DNA from: Sulfurivermis fontis
Lineage (GTDB): Bacteria; Pseudomonadota; Gammaproteobacteria; Thiohalomonadales; Thiohalomonadaceae
Direction of reading: 5' to 3'
Assembly (NCBI RefSeq): GCF_004001245.1
Contig: NZ_AP018724.1
Location: 922,501 to 986,500 of the forward strand
DNA length: 64,000 nucleotides
The position numbers were made by a program, and so were the translations under genes. The notes beneath the pieces were generated by a model. That model was not told the DNA's origin. It worked only from the letters and a program-made list of their open reading frames with translations, and made no database searches. Shown one piece after another: positions 18,687-27,849 of this stretch (position 1 is its first letter; every line of letters begins with the position of its first letter).

Positions 18687-19844
18687 GGAACTTCTGCAAA
18701 AGTCCCCGATCTGATCTTGCAACCGCATGACCGGAGCCGAGGACGGGGAAAATGAAACAACTGAGCATGACCACGGGGTTCGAGAAATACACCAAGGCGA
18801 CCAAGCGCCAGGCGTTTCTGTCCGACATGGACCGCCTGCTGCCGTGGGCGGAGCTGTGCGCGCTGATAGCGCCGCACTACCCGCAGGCCGGTAACGGCCG
18901 GCCGCCGAAGGAGCTGGAGATGATGCTGCGCATCCACTTCCTCCAGCAGTGGTTCAATCTCTCGGACCCGATGGCCGAGGAAGCCCTGTACGACTCGCTC
19001 AGCATGCGCGCCTTCGCCGGCATCGACCTGGGCGAGCATCCGGTGCCGGACGAAACCACGATCTGCCGCTTCCGCCACCTGCTGGAGCAGCATGGCCTGG
19101 GTCGCAAGCTGTTCCAGCAGATGCACCAGTACCTGCAACGCCATGGCTTCAAGCTGGGCACCGGCACCATCGTCGATGCCACCCTCATCAGCGCCCCGTC
19201 CTCGACCAAGAACAAGGACCAGCAGCGCGACCCGGACATGCACCAGACCAAGAAGGGCAACCAGTGGTATTTCGGCATGAAGGCCCATGTCGGTGTCGAC
19301 CACCGCACCAAGCTCATCCACTCGGTGGTGGCCACCGCCGCCAACGTCCACGACTCCCACTGCCTGCCCGACCTGCTGCACGGCGATGAAACCCGCGTCT
19401 GGGGGGATTCGGCCTATCAGGGCCAGACCGAGGTCATCAAACAGCATGCGCCCAGGGCCCGCGACCTCACCCACCGACGCTACCGCTACAAGGGCTGGGT
19501 CGACGAAGCCGAACGGGCGAAGAACCGCCTCAAGTCCACCATCCGGGCACGGGTCGAACACAGCATCGGTGTCATCAAACGGATATTCGGTTTTGCCAAG
19601 ACCCGCTACCGGGGATTGGAGAAGAATGCCAACCGCCTGTTTGTCACCTGTGCCCTGGCCAACATCTACCTGGTGCGCAGGCAGCTGCTGCGTACTTTGC
19701 AGGCGTAGTGCCGATGCACTACGCCAAATGCGGCTCACGGGCCGCCGGGATGAGCAAATACCGGCGCTGCCGGTGCGATTCGGCGCGTGATGACTCGCTG
19801 ATATCGACGATTTGCTCATATTGGATTACTTGTTCAGAGCATCC
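18687..19844 (+). mobile_element. IS5-family insertion sequence (1158 bp)
   Basis: The left end GGAACTTCTGCAAAAGT and the inverted right end GGATGCTCTGAACAAGT form imperfect terminal repeats. The 4-bp target repeat CTAA lies on both sides (18683-18686 and 19845-19848). It encodes one full transposase. The right-hand CTAA overlaps the -35 element of the fliS sigma-28 promoter. Confidence 0.92.
18752..19708 (+). CDS. IS5-family transposase
   Basis: A complete DDE transposase of 318 residues. The catalytic pattern is visible: D in GTIVDATLI (about residue 143), D in WGDSAYQGQ (about 219) and E in ARVEHSIGVIK (about 269). The N-terminus has the DUF772 block (LPWAELCALIAPHYP, then GRPPKELEMMLRIHFLQQWF). 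It appears intact and could act on its own ends, and perhaps on the related MITE ends, which share the TCTGAA-AAGT core. The latter is inference. Confidence 0.95.
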   Translation: MKQLSMTTGFEKYTKATKRQAFLSDMDRLLPWAELCALIAPHYPQAGNGRPPKELEMMLRIHFLQQWFNLSDPMAEEALYDSLSMRAFAGIDLGEHPVPDETTICRFRHLLEQHGLGRKLFQQMHQYLQRHGFKLGTGTIVDATLISAPSSTKNKDQQRDPDMHQTKKGNQWYFGMKAHVGVDHRTKLIHSVVATAANVHDSHCLPDLLHGDETRVWGDSAYQGQTEVIKQHAPRARDLTHRRYRYKGWVDEAERAKNRLKSTIRARVEHSIGVIKRIFGFAKTRYRGLEKNANRLFVTCALANIYLVRRQLLRTLQA

Positions 19845-19845
19845 C

Positions 19846-19872
19846 TAAATTTTCCCACGCCATGGCCGATAA
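19846..19872 (+). promoter_or_regulatory. Sigma-28 promoter of fliS, rebuilt at an insertion junction
   Basis: TAAA (19846-19849), a 15-bp spacer, then GCCGATAA (19865-19872) is an exact match to the FliA consensus TAAA-N15-GCCGATAA. The first three bases of the -35 TAAA are part of the CTAA target duplication made by the IS. Without the insertions the sequence before it would be CTGCTAAATTTT, so the duplication preserved the promoter. Transcription would start about 19880. Confidence 0.9.
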
Positions 19873-19921
19873 ACCGGACAGTGCAGCAGGTAACGCAACC
19901 ATCAATACCGAGGTGAATGAA

Positions 19922-20326
19922 ATGACGTATGCAGAAGGTCGCCGCGCAGCCCAAGCCTACGGTTCCATGGCCGTGCAGACCGGTGTTGAAGCCGCCACGC
20001 CGCACCGTCTGGTACAGATGTTGATGGAAGGTGCGCTGGAGAAGATGGCCGCCGCCCGTGGTCACATGCAGCGCGGCAATATCGCCGATAAGGGCGCCAA
20101 TATCAGTTGGGCCATTTCCATCATCGAGGGCATGCGCGCCAGCCTGGATCTGGAGGCCGGCGGCGAGATCGCCCGCAACCTGAATGACCTCTACGACTAC
20201 ATGGGCCGCCGCCTGCTGGAGGCCAACCTGCGCAACGATATCAATGCGCTGGAAGAGGTCATGGCCCTGTTGCGCGAAATCAAGGCCGGTTGGGACGCCA
20301 TCCCGGGCCTGCTCGGCCAGCAGTGA
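19922..20326 (+). CDS. fliS: Flagellin export chaperone FliS
   Basis: FliS binds the C-terminus of newly made flagellin and prevents early polymerisation. The 134 residues show the family core (AAQAYGSMAVQTGVEAATPH, then RLVQMLMEGALEKMAAARGH). The frame is open from an ATG at 19862, but that ATG lies inside the sigma-28 promoter. The ATG at 19922 follows GAGGTG and matches the usual length. Its stop codon overlaps the start of the FliT-like gene. Confidence 0.93.
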   Translation: MTYAEGRRAAQAYGSMAVQTGVEAATPHRLVQMLMEGALEKMAAARGHMQRGNIADKGANISWAISIIEGMRASLDLEAGGEIARNLNDLYDYMGRRLLEANLRNDINALEEVMALLREIKAGWDAIPGLLGQQ

Positions 20327-20643
20327 TGTCCAATCACAGCCGCCAGCAGCAGTGGGAGGCCATTGTGGCGCAGAGCCGCCGCATGCAGGCGCTGGCGCGG
20401 GAAGGGCAGTGGGACGAGGTGGCGGTGCTGGAGGTGCAGCGACGTAGCGAAATGGAGGCGTTTTTCCAACGCCAGGTTTCCGCCGATGAGGCCGTCTTTG
20501 TCGCCGAGGGGATCCGCGAGGTGATGGAACTGGATCGCGAGACCATGGTGCGCTGTGCTGCGGCCCGCGACGAGGCCGGTAAGCAGGCGGGTGTCATGCA
20601 GCAGGGACGGCGCGCCGAGGCGGCCTACAACAGCAACCGCTGA
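20326..20643 (+). CDS. fliT: FliT-like flagellar chaperone
   Basis: A small helical protein of 105 residues, starting within the fliS stop (TGATG overlap). Position after fliS and the charged helical composition (MQALAREGQWDEVAVLEVQR) match FliT, which chaperones FliD and in enterobacteria also acts on FlhDC. Sequence similarity in this family is low, so the name rests partly on synteny. A strong terminator follows. Confidence 0.75.
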   Translation: MSNHSRQQQWEAIVAQSRRMQALAREGQWDEVAVLEVQRRSEMEAFFQRQVSADEAVFVAEGIREVMELDRETMVRCAAARDEAGKQAGVMQQGRRAEAAYNSNR

Positions 20644-20667
20644 CTGCATCTTGCTTCCTGGCAATAG

Positions 20668-20694
20668 AGGCCCGCGTCGCGGGCCTTTTGTTTT
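20668..20694 (+). terminator. Rho-independent terminator after fliT
   Basis: AGGCCCGC-GTC-GCGGGCCT followed by TTTTGTTTT. This is a classic terminator that closes the fliS-fliT unit. Confidence 0.9.
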
Positions 20695-20697
20695 ATG

Positions 20698-20770
20698 GTT
20701 TTATCGTTCCCACGCAGAGCATGGGAACGATAAAACCCCGTTGCCACTATCGTTTCCATGCTCTGCCCGT
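20698..20770. repeat. REP-like palindrome and degenerate partner
   Basis: TTTTATCGTTCCCA and TGGGAACGATAAAA form a long hairpin around CGCAGAGCA (20698-20735). A second decayed half-copy, ATCGTTTCCATGCTCTGC, follows at 20749-20766. It is the same family as at 18402 and 22350. Confidence 0.8.
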
Positions 20771-20858
20771 AGGCGCGATCTGGCGCAGCGGTAGCGGGCA
20801 TTGTGTTTGTCGGGTACGGCTGCGCCATCCCTGGCCGACTTCTTTTCTCGCCAAAAAA

Positions 20859-20887
20859 TTGACATGTAATACGACAGTATTTATCGT
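20859..20887 (+). promoter_or_regulatory. Possible sigma-70 promoter of fleQ
   Basis: TTGACA at 20859-20864 is a consensus -35. With a 17-bp spacer, TATCGT at 20882-20887 would be the -10, which is a weak match. Upstream, TGGCGCAGC and GCTGCGCCA (about 20779 and 20819) form an inverted repeat that could be a regulator site. A vegetative promoter fits FleQ being at the top of the cascade. Confidence 0.45.
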
Positions 20888-20922
20888 GTCGAAACAAAGC
20901 CTTCGATAACAAGGGGAGCAGG

Positions 20923-22320
20923 ATGGCAGGCGAGTCGGTGTGGCTGGTGGAACCGGATGCGACGCGGCGCGGGCAGTTGCGGTTGTTGCTGGAGTTTCTC
21001 GGGCTGGGGCCGGTGGTGGAGGCGGAGGTCGGCCAATGGCGCAAGGCCGATCCCGCCCAGGTGCGCATGGTCCTGCTGGGATACACGCCGGATAGCGGTT
21101 CCGAGATTGCGGACCTGCGCGAGTGGTCGCTCACTCTGCCCATCGTTCTCATCGCCGCGCCGGCTGATTTTGCTGCCGACGTGCAGGGGCGCATCGACTT
21201 TCCCCTGACCTATGAGCAACTGTCCACCGAGTTGTACCGCGCCGATGCCTGGCGCCGGGCCGCGCTGAGCGGCGCTGCGCCGCGCGTGCCCGAGCTTTCC
21301 CGTGCCCTGGTCGGCAACACCCCGGCCATCCAGCAGGTGCGCCGCCTCATCGAGCAGGTGGCGGAAACCGATGCCAATGTGTTGATCCTCGGCGAGTCCG
21401 GCACCGGCAAGGAGGTGGTGGCGCGCAGCCTGCACATGCTGTCGCCGCGGCGCGAGCGGGCCTTCGTGCCGGTGAATTGCGGCGCCATCCCTGGTGATCT
21501 GCTGGAGAGCGAGCTGTTCGGCCACGAGAAGGGCGCTTTTACCGGCGCCATCAACACCCGTCAGGGCCGTTTCGAGCTGGCCGAGGGCGGTACGCTGTTT
21601 CTCGATGAAATCGGCGACATGCCGCTGCCCATGCAGGTGAAGCTGCTGCGCGTGATCCAGGAACGCACCTTCGAGCGGGTAGGCAGTAATCGCAGCATCA
21701 GTGCCGACGTGCGCCTGGTGGCGGCGACCCATCGCAACTTGGATTCCAATATCCAGGATGGCCGCTTCCGCGAGGACCTATACTACCGCCTCAACGTGTT
21801 TCCCATCGAGTTGCCGCCGCTGCGCGAGCGGCGCGACGACATCCCTCTGCTCATCAACGAATTCATCATCCGCCTGGAAAAAATGGGCCGTGGCGCGGTG
21901 CGCCTTACCCCCGGTGCCATGGGCTCGCTGCGCGACTACCCCTGGCCGGGCAATGTGCGCGAGCTGGCCAACCTGATGGAGCGGCTGGTGATCATGTTCC
22001 CTAATGGCCTGGTCGATGTGCGCGACCTGCCACCCAAGTACCAGATAGAGGGGGCGCAGCCCATCGAGGTGCTCCTGCCCGAACCGGTCGCGGCACCGGC
22101 GGCCGGCGCTACAATGCCGCCACCCGCCGCCACACCGGCCCGCCTGCCAGCGGAGGGTATCGATCTCAAGGAGTATCTGGCCGAGTTGGAGCTGTCCTTC
22201 ATCAACCAAGCCCTGGACGATGCCGATGGTGTGGTGGCGCGCGCCGCCGAGCGCCTCGGTATGCGCCGCACCACCCTGGTAGAGAAGATGAAGAAATATG
22301 GCATGCAGCGCGGGGAATAG
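20923..22320 (+). CDS. fleQ: Flagellar master regulator FleQ (sigma-54 activator)
   Basis: FleQ/FlrA activates sigma-54 flagellar promoters and binds c-di-GMP in Pseudomonas. The 465 residues comprise a receiver-like N-terminal domain (1-125) that lacks a clear phosphoacceptor Asp, an AAA+ domain with Walker A GESGTGKE (about 158-165), the sigma-54 contact motif GAFTGA, and Walker [16 protein letters not shown]-terminal Fis-type helix-turn-helix ([20 protein letters not shown]) follows. The AAA+ region is close to Pseudomonas FleQ ([30 protein letters not shown]). It probably drives the five sigma-54 promoters found here. Confidence 0.93.
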   Translation: MAGESVWLVEPDATRRGQLRLLLEFLGLGPVVEAEVGQWRKADPAQVRMVLLGYTPDSGSEIADLREWSLTLPIVLIAAPADFAADVQGRIDFPLTYEQLSTELYRADAWRRAALSGAAPRVPELSRALVGNTPAIQQVRRLIEQVAETDANVLILGESGTGKEVVARSLHMLSPRRERAFVPVNCGAIPGDLLESELFGHEKGAFTGAINTRQGRFELAEGGTLFLDEIGDMPLPMQVKLLRVIQERTFERVGSNRSISADVRLVAATHRNLDSNIQDGRFREDLYYRLNVFPIELPPLRERRDDIPLLINEFIIRLEKMGRGAVRLTPGAMGSLRDYPWPGNVRELANLMERLVIMFPNGLVDVRDLPPKYQIEGAQPIEVLLPEPVAAPAAGATMPPPAATPARLPAEGIDLKEYLAELELSFINQALDDADGVVARAAERLGMRRTTLVEKMKKYGMQRGE

Positions 22321-22349
22321 AGGAACGTTGAACCTGAATTGCAGTTTCT

Positions 22350-22403
22350 CATCGTTCCCACGCAGAGCGTGGGAACGATAAAAGCAGAGTGTGGGAACGA
22401 TAC
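22350..22403. repeat. REP-like palindrome plus half-copy
   Basis: ATCGTTCCCACGC-AGA-GCGTGGGAACGAT is a perfect 13-bp hairpin. It is followed at once by a partial direct copy, GCAGAGTGTGGGAACGAT. It lies between fleQ and the Uma2 gene. Confidence 0.85.
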
Positions 22404-22428
22404 TAGAATAGCGGTACAAGGAGGTCTT

Positions 22429-22989
22429 ATGTCTCATCCCGCAGAACGTATGGCGACCTATGAAGACCTGCTCCAGGTACCGGAAAACCTGGTGGCGGAG
22501 ATCATCAACGGCCGTCTGGTGACCAGCCCGCGCCCGGCACCGAGGCATGCCAGGGCCAGCTCCTTGGTGGGGGTCGAATTGGGTGGTCCGTTTGATAAGG
22601 GCAGCGGTGGCCCCGGCGGCTGGTGGATACTGGATGAGCCGGAACTGCACCTGAGCAGTCATGTCTTGGTACCCGATCTCGCCGGTTGGCGCCGGGAGCG
22701 CATGCCCAGCCTGCCCACCACCGCCTGGTTCGAGCAGGCGCCGGACTGGATTTGTGAAGTCCTTTCCCCTTCTACCGCCCGTGCCGACCGGGTGGAAAAA
22801 CTGCCCCTCTATGCCGCCGCCGGCGTGGCTCATGCATGGCTCATCGACCCGGACCTGCGCACCCTGGAGGTGTTCGAGAACCGTGACGGTCTTTGGCTAC
22901 TGCTGGCCGCCCACGAGAACGATAACCGCGTGCGTGCCGTACCGTTCGATGCGGTGGAGATCGCCCTCGGCGGCCTGTGGGTGGATTGA
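22429..22989 (+). CDS. Uma2-family (DUF820) putative restriction-fold nuclease
   Basis: A 186-residue protein of the Uma2 family, which has a PD-(D/E)XK fold and is mostly found in cyanobacteria and scattered mobile contexts. Visible family features are MATYEDLLQVPENLVAEIIN at the start, the VLVPDLAGWRRERMP block, WICEVLSPST, and a terminal YAAAGVAHAWLIDPDLRTLE block. The ATG at 22429 follows AAGGAGG. It interrupts the usual fleQ-fleS neighbourhood and follows a REP cluster, which suggests insertion. Its function here is unknown. Confidence 0.85.
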   Translation: MSHPAERMATYEDLLQVPENLVAEIINGRLVTSPRPAPRHARASSLVGVELGGPFDKGSGGPGGWWILDEPELHLSSHVLVPDLAGWRRERMPSLPTTAWFEQAPDWICEVLSPSTARADRVEKLPLYAAAGVAHAWLIDPDLRTLEVFENRDGLWLLLAAHENDNRVRAVPFDAVEIALGGLWVD

Positions 22990-23051
22990 TGTTTTTTTGA
23001 CGCCCGCTTATTTGTTGTTTCAACTCTTTGAAATAAATAGACAAATAATTA

Positions 23052-23067
23052 AGGCACAATGTTTGCT
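23052..23067 (+). promoter_or_regulatory. Sigma-54 promoter of fleSR
   Basis: AGGCACAATGTTTGCT has GG at 23053-23054 and GC at 23065-23066, 10 bp apart, and TTGCT at the -12. This is a strong sigma-54 site. Start would be about 23078, 26 bp before the fleS ATG. FleQ activation of fleSR/flrBC from a sigma-54 promoter is established in Pseudomonas and Vibrio. Confidence 0.88.
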
Positions 23068-23103
23068 TCGGCGTTGGTGTATTCACCGGTAACGGAGCGG
23101 CAC

Positions 23104-24264
23104 ATGGCCTTTTCCCTTCCTTCCAGCACAGCAGCGGCACTGCAGGACCAGTGGGCGGATACCTATCGCCTGCTGGAGCAGCGCGTGGCCGCACTCACGG
23201 CGGAGCTGCACGAGTTACGCAGCGAGCGCCTGGCGCAGCTGGCGGAGAAAGAGGTCCTGGCACGGCGTCTGCAGACTGTGTTGAACGCCTTGCCCGGGGC
23301 AGTGGTGGTGCTCGACGGCAACGGCCGGATCGGCAGCCACAATCAGGCCGCCGTGCAGTTGTTTGGCGAGCCGCTGACCGGTATCGCCTGGCGCGCGGTC
23401 ATTGCCCGTTGCTTTGTGCCGCAGACGCCCCCGGCCGCGGATCTGGTCCTGCATGATGGCCGTATCGTCACCCTGTCGACTTGTCCGCTCGGCAGCGAGC
23501 CGGGCCAGATCTTGCTGTTCCAGGACGTTACCGAAAGCCGCCGTCTGCAGGAACATTTACAGCGCCAGCAGCGGCTGCTTGACATGGGACGCATGGCGGC
23601 CAGCCTGGCCCACCAGATCCGCACGCCGCTGGCGGCGGCACTGCTGTATGCCTCGCAACTCAAGCATCCTGCGCTCAGTGACGACAAGCGCGAACGCTTT
23701 GCCGAGCGCACCGTCGCCAGCCTGCAACAGTTGGAGGGACTCATCGCCAACATGCTGCACTTTGCTCGCGGTGGTGTGAGCGGCAGCGAGCTCCTGGCAG
23801 CAGATGAATTGCTGCACGAGTTGCACACGACGCTGGAAACCCAGGTGGCGGGCCGCAATGTAGAGTGGCGCAGCGAGGCCACTGACCTCCATGTGCGCGG
23901 CAACCGCTCGCTGCTGCTCAGCGCCTGGCTGAACCTGGTCAACAATGCCTTGCAGGCGGCGGGCGAGAGCGGACATCTCGAGATCTTTTGCCGCGCCGCG
24001 GCAGGCGGTGGCGTCGAATTCGGTGTGCACGACGATGGCCCCGGTGTGGCGCCGGAGATGCAGGCACACCTGTTCGAGCCGTTCAGCACCACGCGGCCGC
24101 GCGGCACCGGTCTGGGGCTCGCCATCGTGCGTGCCGTGGCCCAGGCCCATCACGGCGAGGCCTGGTACCGCTCGGTGCCGGGCGATACCACCTTTGCCAT
24201 GCGTCTGCCTTTGGTGCCGGTGGAACGCGTGGTTGAAGAGGGGGCGCGCCGTGCCTGTGTTTGA
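23104..24264 (+). CDS. fleS: Flagellar sensor kinase FleS (FlrB)
   Basis: A cytoplasmic histidine kinase of 386 residues that phosphorylates FleR. It has no membrane segment. An N-terminal coiled region (RLLEQRVAALTAELHELRSE) is followed by a PAS domain (about 60-150), a HisKA domain with the phosphorylated His in ASLAHQIRTPLAAA (about residue 170), and a HATPase with FGVHDDGPGV and GTGLGLAIVRAVAQAH. The ATG at 23104 follows GGAGCGG; the in-frame ATG at 23059 lies within the sigma-54 promoter and is rejected. Confidence 0.93.
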   Translation: MAFSLPSSTAAALQDQWADTYRLLEQRVAALTAELHELRSERLAQLAEKEVLARRLQTVLNALPGAVVVLDGNGRIGSHNQAAVQLFGEPLTGIAWRAVIARCFVPQTPPAADLVLHDGRIVTLSTCPLGSEPGQILLFQDVTESRRLQEHLQRQQRLLDMGRMAASLAHQIRTPLAAALLYASQLKHPALSDDKRERFAERTVASLQQLEGLIANMLHFARGGVSGSELLAADELLHELHTTLETQVAGRNVEWRSEATDLHVRGNRSLLLSAWLNLVNNALQAAGESGHLEIFCRAAAGGGVEFGVHDDGPGVAPEMQAHLFEPFSTTRPRGTGLGLAIVRAVAQAHHGEAWYRSVPGDTTFAMRLPLVPVERVVEEGARRACV

Positions 24265-24276
24265 GAAAAAGGCACG

Positions 24277-24342
24277 AGGTACGAGGTGCGAGGTGCGAAG
24301 GATGGGTGATCATTCGAACCTTGTCCCTCGCATCTCGTACCT
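24277..24342. repeat. Long inverted repeat between fleS and fleR
   Basis: AGGTACGAGGTGCGAGG (24277-24293) pairs with CCTCGCATCTCGTACCT (24326-24342) with one mismatch, around a 32-nt loop. A tandem GAGGTGCGA repeat adjoins the left arm. It lies between two genes expected to be co-transcribed, and could set the ratio of kinase to regulator message. It resembles a dispersed intergenic repeat. Confidence 0.7.
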
Positions 24343-24362
24343 GTGTTCTTGAGGTGAGGACG

Positions 24363-25682
<1,320 letters not shown>

Positions 25683-25717
25683 TGGCCTGATCGGAGAGCT
25701 TTCTTTCCCTGTACTTG

Positions 25718-25750
25718 CCGCGCCCCTCTCGAGGGGCGCGGCGGCGTTTT
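25718..25750 (+). terminator. Terminator after fleR
   Basis: CCGCGCCCCTC-TC-GAGGGGCGCGG is a perfect 11-bp stem, followed by CGGCGTTTTG. The short T-run lies 6 bp after the stem. Confidence 0.75.
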
Positions 25751-25797
25751 GTCATCCGCTTGGAGTATCCCCCGTTTTTCCGTTTTGCCGGTGAAGT

Positions 25798-25813
25798 TGG
25801 CCCGCTATATGCA
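25798..25813 (+). promoter_or_regulatory. Sigma-54 promoter of the fliE operon
   Basis: TGGCCCGCTATATGCA has GG at 25799-25800 and GC at 25811-25812 with the required 10-bp gap. The match is good at the -24 and -12 dinucleotides and weaker at flanking positions. Start would be about 25825, ahead of fliE at 25864. Confidence 0.75.
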
Positions 25814-25863
25814 TTAAGTGCTCATGTGACGATATCGCGGCACTGGCCCGAGGTAGAAAAATC

Positions 25864-26184
25864 ATGAACACTATCGATACCAGTCAATTACTTACGCAAT
25901 TGCGCGCGGCGGCCGCCGCGGCCCGCGGCAGCACTGCCGAGAACCCGGCGGCGGCCTCCGGTGTCAATTTCTCGTCATTCCTGCGCGAGTCCATCGGCCA
26001 GGTGAACGCCCTGCAGCAGCAGTCGGCGCAGATGAAGACGGCGGTGAGCATGGGCGACACCTCGGTGTCGCTGGTGGACACCATGATCGCCTCCAGCAAG
26101 GCCGAGCTCGGTTTCCAGGCCATGGTCCAGACCCGTAACAAGTTGGTCGAGGCCTACCAGGAAATCATGCGCATGCAGGTCTGA
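25864..26184 (+). CDS. fliE: Hook-basal body protein FliE
   Basis: FliE joins the MS ring to the proximal rod. The 106 residues end with the family block SLVDTMIASSKAELGFQAMV and QTRNKLVEAYQEIMRMQV. The N-terminus is the usual Ala-rich segment followed by FSSFLRESIGQVNALQQQS. It is the first gene of the fliEFGHIJ operon. Confidence 0.95.
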   Translation: MNTIDTSQLLTQLRAAAAAARGSTAENPAAASGVNFSSFLRESIGQVNALQQQSAQMKTAVSMGDTSVSLVDTMIASSKAELGFQAMVQTRNKLVEAYQEIMRMQV

Positions 26185-26200
26185 CCCTGACCCCTGATTG

Positions 26201-27835
26201 ATGGCGGATACGAAAATGGAACTGGTGAAAGCTGACAATGTGACCGCGCCGTTCGAGGGCTTCGTCAATCTGCCGGCGGTACGGCAGGTGGGACTGATGT
26301 TCGGTCTGGCGGCGAGCGTGGCGCTGGGTGTGGCGGTAGTGCTGTGGTCACAGGAGCCCAATTACAGCGTGCTGTATGCCAACCTCGGCAGCAAGGATGC
26401 TTCCCAGGTGATGGATGCCCTGCAGAAGCAGGGGGTGCAGTACAAACTGGATGACAAGACCGGCGCCCTGCTGGTGCCCACCAGCGTGGTGCACGAACTA
26501 CGTCTGCGGCTGGCCGACGAAGGGCTGCCGCGCAGCAGCGGCGCCGGCCTCGACATCCTGCAGCAGAAGCAGGAGTTCGGTGCCAGCCAGTTTCTGGAAA
26601 CCGCCCGCTATCAGCACGCCCTGGAAGGTGAACTGGCGCGTTCGATAACCACCATCAATAGCGTGGAAAACGCCCGTGTACATCTGGCCCTGCCGAAGCA
26701 GACGGCCTTCATTCGCGAGCGCCAACAGCCCAGCGCCTCGGTGCTGGTGTCCCTTTATCCCGGCCGTACCCTGGAAGAGGCCCAGGTGGCGGCGATTACC
26801 CATATGGTGGCCTCCAGCATCCCCAATCTGGAGCCCGGTCGCGTCACCGTGGTGGATCAGAGTGGCCGTCTGCTGAGCAGCAAGCCGCCCACCAACGCGG
26901 CGGTGAACCAGGAACAGTTCGAGTACACGCGCAAGCTGGAAGACAGCTATATCGCCCGCATCGAGAATATCATCGCCCCCATCGTCGGCACGCAGGGCGT
27001 GCGCGCCCAGGTATCGGCGGAGGTGGATTTCACCGTCACCGAGCAGACCCAGGAGAGCTACAACCCCGATCTGCCGGCGCTGCGCAGCGAGCAGGTGTAT
27101 GAGGAGCGTTCGGCCACCGAGGGGGCGCAGGGCATACCCGGGGCGCTGACCAATACGCCACCGGCGACGCCGGCCGTGCCGGAGCGCGCTGCCGGTCAGG
27201 CGGGGGCCGCCGCGGGCGTGCAGACGGGCCGCAGCCTGAACCGCGCCACCAAGAATTACGAGTTGGATCGCACCATCAGCCACAGCAAACTGGCCACCGG
27301 CCAGGTGCGCCGCCTGTCGGTGGCGGTGGTGGTGGATGATCGTCAGTCCATCAACCAGAATGGTGAAGTGGTGCGCGAGCCGCGCAGCGCCGAGGAAATG
27401 GAGCGCATCGCGGCCCTGGTACGCGAGGCTGTGGGCTACAACGCTCAGCGCGGTGATACAGTCAATGTCATCAATGCCTCGTTCCAGACCGCCCAGGCTG
27501 TGGAGCCGCTGCCGGAGCCGCCGCTGTGGAAGCAGCCCTGGGTGATGGATGCCGGCAAGCAACTGCTGGGTGCGCTGGTGGTGATCCTGCTGCTGTTCGG
27601 TGTGTTGCGTCCGCTGTTGCGCGCCCTGGCCACCGTCAAGCCGCCCCCGGCGCCGGTGGCGGAGCACGGCATGAGCGAGGATCGCCTGACCCTGGGTGGC
27701 CCCGGTGGGGTGATGCAGTTGCCGCAGCAGAATACCTACGAAGGCAATATCGCCATGATTCGTGACATGGCGCGCCAGGATCCCAAGCATGTGGCGCAGG
27801 TGGTGAAGACCTGGGTCTCCGGCGATGAGAAGTAA
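26201..27835 (+). CDS. fliF: MS-ring protein FliF
   Basis: FliF forms the membrane MS ring on which the export gate and motor build. The 544 residues have an N-terminal membrane segment (LMFGLAASVALGVAVVLW), the YscJ/FliF ring-building motifs (SVLYANLGSKDASQVMDAL), a central proline-rich stretch, and a C-terminal membrane segment (LLGALVVILLLFGVLRPLL). The FliG-binding tail reaches VKTWVSGDEK. The ATG at 26201 is chosen over an upstream TTG at 26198. Confidence 0.95.
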   Translation: MADTKMELVKADNVTAPFEGFVNLPAVRQVGLMFGLAASVALGVAVVLWSQEPNYSVLYANLGSKDASQVMDALQKQGVQYKLDDKTGALLVPTSVVHELRLRLADEGLPRSSGAGLDILQQKQEFGASQFLETARYQHALEGELARSITTINSVENARVHLALPKQTAFIRERQQPSASVLVSLYPGRTLEEAQVAAITHMVASSIPNLEPGRVTVVDQSGRLLSSKPPTNAAVNQEQFEYTRKLEDSYIARIENIIAPIVGTQGVRAQVSAEVDFTVTEQTQESYNPDLPALRSEQVYEERSATEGAQGIPGALTNTPPATPAVPERAAGQAGAAAGVQTGRSLNRATKNYELDRTISHSKLATGQVRRLSVAVVVDDRQSINQNGEVVREPRSAEEMERIAALVREAVGYNAQRGDTVNVINASFQTAQAVEPLPEPPLWKQPWVMDAGKQLLGALVVILLLFGVLRPLLRALATVKPPPAPVAEHGMSEDRLTLGGPGGVMQLPQQNTYEGNIAMIRDMARQDPKHVAQVVKTWVSGDEK

Positions 27836-27849
27836 CTGGGTGCTGAATC

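Noticed and set aside
19862-19921. Upstream ATG for fliS at 19862
   Set aside because: It lies inside the sigma-28 promoter, before the predicted transcription start. The ATG at 19922 has a ribosome site and the normal FliS N-terminus.
20779-20794. Possible sigma-54 site TGGCGCAGCGGTAGCG before fleQ
   Set aside because: Only the GG and GC dinucleotides fit and flanking bases are poor. A TTGACA -35 nearer to fleQ is more likely.
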